NCBI RefSeq assembly: GCF_945859685.1
Contig: NC_079147.1
Coordinates: 81,460,315 to 81,524,314, forward strand
DNA length: 64,000 bases
Origin: Eupeodes corollae
Taxonomy: Eukaryota > Arthropoda > Insecta > Diptera > Syrphidae
Direction: 5' to 3'
Shown: in pieces, positions 56,787-64,000 of the stretch
Numbering within the stretch: the first letter of the stretch is position 1
Layout of the letters: every line of letters begins with the position of its first letter
Program-made: the position numbers and the translations under genes
Notes under the pieces: generated by a model
The model's database searches: none
What the model was told of the DNA's origin: nothing
Seen by the model: the letters and a program-made list of their open reading frames with translations, nothing else

Positions 56787-57592
56787 GTAAGCGCCCGTAG
56801 GCGAAGTCTGATATGACTGCGCATGATCATTTAACACTGAGCAGCATCTCACATAAAGGTGCAGTTGCATGCGCACTAAAGGTTGGTCATTGGGCCGGTT
56901 AATAGCATGTTTTTTTGTTACCGCTACACGAACTACAAGTGGTACGTTCGTACGTACGGTAGGTATGTAGATGTCATCAGTTACAAGACGTATGCCGAGG
57001 TTCTTGACAGCCAATACATGAAATATGATACTCGGTGTAGAGCTGTCAGTATAAACATATGATATACAGATATGTTTAGTCTTTTGACTGATGCAACACA
57101 ATCTTTCGATGATGGCGGTACGGTCGGTGGTGAGCTAACTATGACGAGTTAAGCCGAGTGGTTAACCTGTCTTGTTGTTTGTAGCTTGCGGTTTCCAAGG
57201 TGTTTAAGTTATTTGTTTATTTATTATAATTTTTTTTGTTCATCAATTGAAAAGAACACATCTTTAGTGAGACAACGGAGCTTTAACTGCTTAACATTCC
57301 ATGGGTGCAATATCTTCACGCCAAGCCACCCGCAAAGATTTATGCAGAAAAAAACGTAAACATAATAAATATGATATAACACTGGACCTATGTATACGTA
57401 CTGTTTTCACTGAACACTATTTTAAATTGGATAAAATGACAGCCACTGTCAAAAGTAAGTCTACAGTCAAAATGACAAGCAATCATACCAACTAAAAACA
57501 GACTCAAACTACGTTTTAAATTTACAAAAAAGTTTAAAATAGTCTTATTCTTAAATTTTTATTTGGTAATTTAATTGTGAAATCAATAATAT
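56787..57592. other. Non-repetitive intergenic or intronic sequence
   Basis: Moderate G+C to about 57170, including a palindromic GTACGTTCGTACGTACG stretch near 56941-56957. If the 56.4-kb exon is real, this is its downstream intron. No other feature is supported. Confidence 0.35.
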
Positions 57593-58281
57593 TACCCGTG
57601 TTTCGTTTGAAAATTTATCAATGGTATAGTAGGAATTGACACGAATAACAAAAACAATATCCGCAGTATGAATACTACCGATAAAAGTTAAAGTAGAATC
57701 TTACTGCAGATGGGTTTTTGACATTTATACGAGTCTCGAATGGATTTTATTTGATATCGTTCTCAGATGTTGGAACGAATGATATTGCATTTGTATCTCG
57801 ATGGCTGTGTTCGTAGAGTAGTTGTGCATTTGAAATCATGTCTTTCGATTGGGCAAAAAAATCAAACTGTTACTGTTGATATTATTAAGTTTTGTTAATG
57901 AAAATGGATTAACTGGGCTTATTTTGCAAGAGAAAACTATAGAAAAGATAATTAAGTTTTGCTAAGAAGATTTAAAAATGATTGAGTTTGACAGCACTTT
58001 TTAAAATGCAAATATTGTTTCGATGTTTCTTATGAAGTGCAAGTGAGATAATTTGTGTTAAACAATGAAGAACTGAATAGTTCAGCACCAAAACTATATT
58101 TTTTGTACACAAACATGCAAATAAACAGACCATAGTGCATTATCTGTAAAACCAACTCCTCCACGACGGGAATGGAGTCGAAGCAAGCTCATTTCAACGC
58201 GATTCAGGTATATAAAGAATTGAGGCGAGCTTCAAGCCCTCTTCAAAGCCATGTTAATATAGTAGTCTACAAACAAACCCC
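57593..58281. repeat. Second copy of the 5.8-6.36 kb repeat (right half of the TIR element)
   Basis: Collinear with 5823-6355: ATTACCCGTGTTTCG, CGAATAACAAAAACAATATC, GATGGCTGTGTTCGT, ACTGGGCTTATTTTGCAA, AAATAAACAGACCATAGTGC, GATTCAGGTATATAAAG and the terminus CTACAAACAAACCCC. It contains about 150 extra bases (57930-58085) absent from the first copy and lacks the left 500 bases. The promoter-like TATATAAAG is conserved. Confidence 0.65.
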
Positions 58282-58284
58282 TTT

Positions 58285-58395
58285 CCTAAAGTTTTTATTT
58301 TATGTCAAAGCTGCAATTGTTTAATGAACTTTTTTTTATAGAATCTCAATTTCCAGATGTTTTTCTACCATTTCCTCTTGAAAATTGTCCAATTG
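58285..58395 (+). repeat. Short dispersed repeat (second copy at 9747-9850)
   Basis: TTTTTATTTTATGTCAAAGC, TTTATAGAAT and CAATTTCCAGATGTTTTTCT occur in the same order in both places. It directly abuts the end of the 57.6-58.3 kb repeat, so it may be an extension of that family. Confidence 0.5.
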
Positions 58396-60158
58396 TTGAC
58401 AATTGAACCGAATGTCTTTAAAGAAAATAATATATAGTAATTTTTTAATTTTAAGGAAAAATACATAATATAGCCAAGAATATAAATAAACTGAAAAAAA
58501 TATGTAAGGAAGGTTTTTGGGACCTCTACCCAAGCGGGTACAATGGCACAATGCATTATAGTTATTTCTCAAATGAAACATTTTGAAACACTCCTTCTCT
58601 ACACAAAGTACTACGTCGCTATGCTCGCAAATCCACCTGATTATTATTAGGTTATGACATTGTCAACACAGTAGTTGCTTAGCTATTGGTCTCGGAAAAT
58701 GTTTTCCATTATAGTAAATTATACAGAGGAACTACTGATCGCTTAGAAGACGCGGAAGGCTATGCATAATTTCGCAAGCACTGACGAACAATAACGCGAT
58801 TAAACTACAATAAGCCTATGTTGCTGTTGTAGACCATTTTATGCAACTTCACCGAATTTACCAATAGTGGTCACCACCACTTTTTGCACGAAATTTAGTT
58901 TGGCTTGATCATGAAGGTCCCTGAATTGTACTTTGCGACCATAGAATCCTCTTTTTTTTAACTCTGCATCATTGTTCTAGTCTCGCGTACAGTCCCAATA
59001 TCTCGAAAACCAATATCTGCAAAACAAGCAGATAATGTGATGTAAACAAATAACCAAAATATAAAATGTGATATGAAAGATATGTAAATTTGTCCAAAAA
59101 ATCATCAACACTCTGGATTCAAGCGACATTTGATGTTTTACTATATAGTGACGGTTTTGATTCCACAATAGGTTTCGTCACCATCCGGTTTTTAAAGACA
59201 AATAGACTTGCCTCTTTTGAATTGCTTCGAAGAGTAGTATTTGACCATCGACTCATCAACCTAAAGTTTTTCATGCATGTATTCAAACTGTAATAAGTAG
59301 CAAAAACGACTTATTATAAAAATTATATTTAGTACATAACGAGAATTAAATGATGATATGAACGAAGCTAGAGAACAATATAGAATCAATTGACAAACTA
59401 ATTATTTTACAAACATTAAATATTATAATTTCTTAGATTTAAAATATAATATATTATGTATAGCTGAGTCATGTGCGTTAACAAGTAGATATTGAAACAT
59501 TTTTATTCATATTATTACACTAACTGCCAATATTTTTTGTTTAGAAGGGTTGCTAGGGGTCTTAATTTTGATATTTTGTCGGTGACAACCAAATTGTTGT
59601 TGCCAGTAAGGTGGAATAATTTGTTTTATTTCCTTGAATCTGCTTGTTAGCAACGATTTACACACGCGTGTCTTCATTTGTTTGCCAGTACATATCCTTT
59701 CTTGACTAAGAGTGATGGTCAAGGTAAAGCAATAAACGCACAAATACTTTCAAATCTGGTGATTGAAAAATTGTGGGCAATATGTGCTGCATAAACGCGA
59801 GACTTCTTCATCAAATAAAGTTTCAAAAACTTTCCGACTTCCCATCCAATGTAGTTTCCATGTTTACCTTTTGTCCAAAAAAAACACTGCTTTTTGGCAT
59901 TTCAATTTCACATGGTTTCTTTGACCATTTTTTAAAATTTTCACTTTTTGCGGTGTGCAGTCTATACGCCGCCGCCGTTGCTCTTGAAGCCGTAAATCGT
60001 CTTCAAAGTTACTATCACAGCTACAAAACACCTCTACTTCACCTGAAGATCTTGCGGCATGGTGCAAGTCACAAGATCTTAACAATCACACTCCTCCACA
60101 ACCGTATTAGAATTTGGTAGAAGCAAAACAATGTTGAAATTGTTATGGCTTGAAAACA
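58396..60158. other. Intergenic sequence with one unassigned protein-like ORF
   Basis: A minus-strand frame of 73 codons (59864-60085) reads VEVFCSCDSNFEDDLRLQEQ, then RRRR, and looks protein-like. Its plus-strand counterpart is also open and no domain is recognised. The rest is AT-rich and featureless. Confidence 0.3.
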
Positions 60159-62525
60159 TTTTTTTTTTTAATAATAAAAACACACTAAAGGGGATATTAC
60201 TACCCTTATTATGCAGAGGCACAGTGTGAGCACTAGGAAGAGGAGAGAGACAGAGACAAGACAGAGTGTGATAACGCATTCCACATTCGCGTAGTACGCC
60301 TAAAGAACGAATCTCTGTATTTGACAGTACGGCCGAAGTTGGGCTCGAGGGTATACTGATGAGCATTTCTAGAAGCGCTAATATTACGGTTGAACTTCTT
60401 AAGGGGAGGAATGCAACTGGCTATTTCACCAGAGCATAAGCCGTTAAAATAATGGTAAAAAAGGGTCAGACAAGAGACCTTACGGCGATGTTCAAGCGAA
60501 GTAAATGAACTTATGATGGTATTATCATCTATCAATTTAAATGCTCTACGTTCAATACTATCCAAGAGGCTTAAGTAAGTTGCGAAGCACCAGCCCAGAG
60601 ATGGGAGTTATACTCAAGCTTTGGACGTATGTAAGTCTTGTAGATAATAGCCAGATCAGAAGGGGTGAAATATTTCTTGCATCGCCTTAGAAAACCCAAA
60701 ACATCTTGCTGCATTTTTGGCGACATCGCGTATGTGATCGTTCCACAAAAGGTGGTTGGTGACACACATACCGAGAATATAGACGTGTTCAGTCTCATTG
60801 ATGCAAGTGCCATCCATGGATAATTACAAAGGGGGTATATCAGGCTTTAAGGATACCAGACAGCATTGGGTTTTCGAAGCATTAAATTCCACGCGGTTTT
60901 TTAATCCCGATTGAACAATGCTGTTTAGGTCGGAATTTAATGAGCTTATCATATTTTGTCGTTGCAGTTCCACATCCGAAGAAGAGGGATGTGAATCTGA
61001 AAACGAATATGAAAAGCTAAGAGTACTATATTCAGCGAAACAATGTATTGGATTAGATTTTGCAGAAAGGAGATAATTAATAAAAATGAGAAAGAGTGTT
61101 GGAGATAACACAGAGCCCTGGGGTACACCAGCATTTATTTTATGGTTTTCAGACTTGAAACCATCCAATACTACTTGTATTGAACGATCCGAAAGGTAAT
61201 TACTAATTCAATGAAGCAGGGATTCATGAAAACCGAAAGCACGCATTTTCGACAAGAGAGCCCTATCAAATGCTTTTGAAATATCAAGTGCAATAATCTT
61301 ACTTTCTCCAAAACGATGTCAGATTTGCTCCACTGTTCGGTGAGATGAACCATGAGATCACCAGTGGACCTATTGCTACGAAAGCCGTATTGCCGGTCAT
61401 TAAGAAGCTTTCGATCTTCAAGATATTTCTTAAGCTGATAATTAATCAGCGTTTTCATCACCTTGGAAAAAAGGGACGGTAGTAAGAAGGTGAGGAAGAA
61501 TCTCCTTTTTTTGGGAATAAGCTGGACAAATGCCGTCCGCTCGGAACGAGACCTGAGGGGGAGGACAGATGAAAAAGCTTACGCAGTTGTTTTGCCAGCG
61601 TTGAAGAACACCTCTTCAGAACAATAGCGGGGATACCATCCGGACCAGCGGATTTATGTGTGTTTAGATCTCTAAGGACTCTTGCCACAGTACGAGTGCG
61701 AAAAAAGATTGGTCCCATAGAATCACTTACTCGCTCAAGCACAGCCGGAGTCATGACACTCACTGGCAGCGTAGAATTGGCGGCGAACTACCTAGTAAAG
61801 AGATTTGCTTTCTCTAAAGAGCTAACAAAAGGAGTGTCATTGACAATGAGCGTAGGAACCGAAGAAGAGGAAGAATTCCTCATGTTTTCTACAAATGACC
61901 AAAAATTTTTACTGCCTTTGGGACATTGCAGTATTTTTTGCCGTAACTTTTGGTCATGTAAAAATTTGGTCCGTTGAAAATGAGCGTTGCCTTCCTGTTT
62001 TGTTTGAATTTTTTCCGGCTTTCCTCAGTACGGTTGGCTTTATAGCAACGGAAACTTACCTCTTTGGCTATAATAACCTCTTTTCAGCTCGCATCGAACC
62101 ATGCGTTTTCCTTGGGTCTGATACTTTTAACCCTATTCGGGATAAAAGTTCAAATTTCCAGGAGAATTAAACTTGTGATCATATCAGCGTTGGCGTCAAC
62201 GTCACTATCGAGGTAGCATAGTGACCAGTTAAAGATTCTGAAGTAATTATTGAGGCCGTCCCAGTTGGCTTTCTCGTATTGCCAAACGGTTCTCTTAGGA
62301 GCTCTTTCTTTAACTGAACAGTTTTGACACGAGAAATTTACTGATATAACACAATGGTCAGATGTGCCTAGAGGAGATAGAACTCTAACAGTGTACTTAT
62401 CAGGGTCAGAAGTAGGAAACAAGTCAAAAGTGTTTTCTGCTCGACCTTCAACGTCCGATATTCTGCTCACACTCTATCGGGTGTTGTCTGGCCTAAATGT
62501 TGAAACCGTGAAGCATTGAATTTCA
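60159..62525 (-). mobile_element. Jockey/CR1-superfamily LINE, copy 2
   Basis: Same family as 18451-21250, in the same orientation, with matching 3' UTR (CACAGTGTGAGCACTAGGAA on the plus strand) and a poly(A) run (T-run at 60159). RT pieces: 61458-61763 (MSVMTPAVLERVSDSMGPIF), 61171-61461 (RQYGFRSNRSTGDLMVHLTE) and 60824-61168 (AGVPQGSVLSPTLFLIFIN). The catalytic FADD has become FAEY (CFAEYSTLSF), so it is inactive. Endonuclease tail at 62150-62520 (TSDHCVISVNFSCQNC). It is shorter than copy 1 at the 5' end and more frameshifted. Confidence 0.85.
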
Positions 62526-62769
62526 ACGAAGTCTAAGGCACGTCCTTAGTTCTGAAAGTTGCGGCCGTAAAAACTCGATGATTTGATGCTTTGAAATTCC
62601 ATGTCAATGTAAAAGCAATCCATAAAAAATGTGCAGTTTATAAGCCACTGCACCTAAACGAGACAGTACTTGTATTACCTACCGAATAATATTAATTTCA
62701 ACCAAATTTATTTACGATATGAAAACACAAGCTGTTAACGTTCTAAATTGAATTATAATGCTTTCAATT

Positions 62770-63071
62770 TTAGTACCAGTGGCATGATGGTTAGTGCGTT
62801 GGATTGTCATGCCAGAGGTCTTGGGTCCGATCCCTGATTATCCCATCCAAAATTTTTTCACGGGTTCTGCCTCTTGCAATGAATTGACAAATTCTTCAAG
62901 AGTAATTCTTGTCATGATAAGTGCTTTCTCAAATAATCCGTTCGGATTCGGCTTAAAACTGTAGATCCCCTCCATTCCTAACAATAGTACACAGTATAAT
63001 GGTTAAGAGTTGTAAGTTACTAGGCCCTAGTTCTCAACGGACTGTTGCGCCACCCAATTTATTTATTTAAA
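62770..63071 (+). mobile_element. tRNA-derived SINE, copy D, with target-site duplication
   Basis: The most complete copy. It begins near TACCAGTGGCATGATGG (62774), A box TGGCATGATGGTTAG, B box GGTCCGATCCC (62824-62834), then the shared body, then GGACTGTTGCGCCACCC (63040-63056) and an ATTTATTTATTTAA tail. It is flanked by GCTTTCAATT on both sides (62760-62769 and 63072-63081), a 10-bp target-site duplication. The tail structure implies mobilisation by a LINE. Confidence 0.9.
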
Positions 63072-63081
63072 GCTTTCAATT

Positions 63082-64000
63082 ATAATGGGAATTTCCTAAG
63101 TCGCTGAAATCGCGCAAAACTGAAAAACACGAAGCAAAATAAAGCAAACTATAATGTTACGGCTTTGGCTGCTGTTATTTTCTGTAAGCAAAATTGTAAA
63201 GCATAATTCAATTGAGCGAAACAAAAAAAAGACGAATTAACTGCTATTTAAAAATGACTTTTATGGATATTAATGTGTTGTGACAGTCCGTAAAAAAACC
63301 AAAGCAAACAGTCCTGAATTCCTAAGGCCAGCCATGCACGACACAAGAAAACTACACATATTTTGTGCGTTGCGAATGGGCTTGTTTGGACGACTTTTGC
63401 AGTTACCTGTGCAAAAATCAAAATAATTTTTATATTTGCTCAGTTTTCTCAAATTTTCCAGATACGTTGTGTCATGCATATGAAAGTTTATTTATTTGTA
63501 TGTAAACCTTGGTCAAATCTTGTTTCAGCATTAATGAATGAAGAATAAAAATGTACATAAGAACGAGTTTTTAGATGTACATAAGAAATATCTGGTTCTT
63601 TGGAAAATGAGGAGTCTGGATTAAAGCAATAGAATCATCAAAAATCAAGTAAACGAACGTTTAGTTTAAGAACTATAAGAAAACATTCCAGATGCCCACC
63701 ATAGAGAACCACTGCATAGTCTCTTACAAATCCAACCATTCCTGTGAACGAATCATGTCAGGAATGGAGGGGACCTATTGTTTTATTGCAAATAAAACGG
63801 CAAATGCACTTTGAATGGCAACAATAATTACTTTTGTAGAATTTGACAAGGAGTTTAAGAACATCCAATGCAGTCTAAGGTTGGATTGGTGGACAGAACG
63901 ATTTGTACGGTATTTTGCAAAAATGTAACCCTGTAGGATTTTCCGTTTATGATGGGTCGGAAACGTATTTAATGCTTGATTAAAAATTTATATTTCTAAA
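63082..64000. other. Intergenic sequence
   Basis: Apart from the SINE fragment at 63711-63785 no feature is seen. Confidence 0.35.
63711..63785 (-). mobile_element. tRNA-derived SINE, copy E (short internal fragment)
   Basis: CCAACCATTCCTGTGAACGA followed by GTCAGGAATGGAGGGGACCT matches the body of the other copies near their 3' third. Both ends are missing. Confidence 0.6.

Noticed and set aside
56655..57101. A 148-codon minus-strand ORF
   Set aside because: It overlaps the candidate plus-strand exon, has no signal or domain, and has no convincing splice sites. It is kept only as a caveat.

Overview
The window reads as AT-rich, repeat-dominated intergenic DNA from an insect, probably a true fly (Diptera). 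This is inferred from the mix of non-LTR retrotransposon (LINE) types, a DD41D (rosa-like) mariner, Tc1 and pogo/Tigger DNA transposons, a tRNA-derived SINE, two eukaryotic tRNA-Ser genes without introns, and GT/AG splice signals. There are no operons, ribosome binding sites or CRISPR arrays, so it is not prokaryotic. Almost every long open frame belongs to a transposable element, and nearly all of these are broken.

Layout. 1-1.6 kb: RTE-like LINE copy 1, with only two in-frame stops. 3.1 kb and 11.2 kb: two identical tRNA-Ser(GCT) genes in opposite orientation. Between them lie a mini MITE, a LINE RNase H scrap, a 1.03-kb terminal-inverted-repeat element, an uninterrupted but DDE-less pogo/Tigger-type ORF (7.3-8.3 kb), a SINE and a second MITE. 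12.3-13.6 kb: two converging LINE fragments. 14.8-16.1 kb: RTE-like copy 2. 18.5-24.1 kb: a nest of LINEs, one split by a nearly intact mariner. 26.8-32.0 kb: three more minus-strand LINE remnants. 34.4-38.0 kb: a mariner scrap, RTE-like copy 3, and a Tc1 remnant split by a SINE. 40.3-43.05 kb: a decayed Tigger with TIRs, carrying a nested LINE. 43.3-44.0 kb: the best candidate host gene, encoding a small secreted P/Q/N-rich protein. 44.8-48.4 kb: a scrambled jockey/CR1-type LINE with a SINE inside. 50.1-54.1 kb: an unclassified repeat complex with inverted and direct repeats around a LINE fragment. 56.4-56.8 kb: a possible host exon. 57.6-58.4 kb: second copies of two unclassified repeats. 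60.2-62.5 kb: second copy of the 18.5-kb LINE, then two more SINE copies.

Functionally, only the two tRNAs, the secreted-protein gene and perhaps the 7.3-kb ORF and the 56.4-kb exon are candidates for host-useful sequence. No multi-gene system was found. The more unusual items are the intact-looking truncated pogo-type gene with its own 5' intron and clustered subterminal repeats, the tRNA-Asp-like SINE family with clear target-site duplications, and the unclassified repeat complex at 50-54 kb that recurs at 38-39 kb. Family assignments come from motif recognition, not database searches. LINE clade names in particular are approximate.
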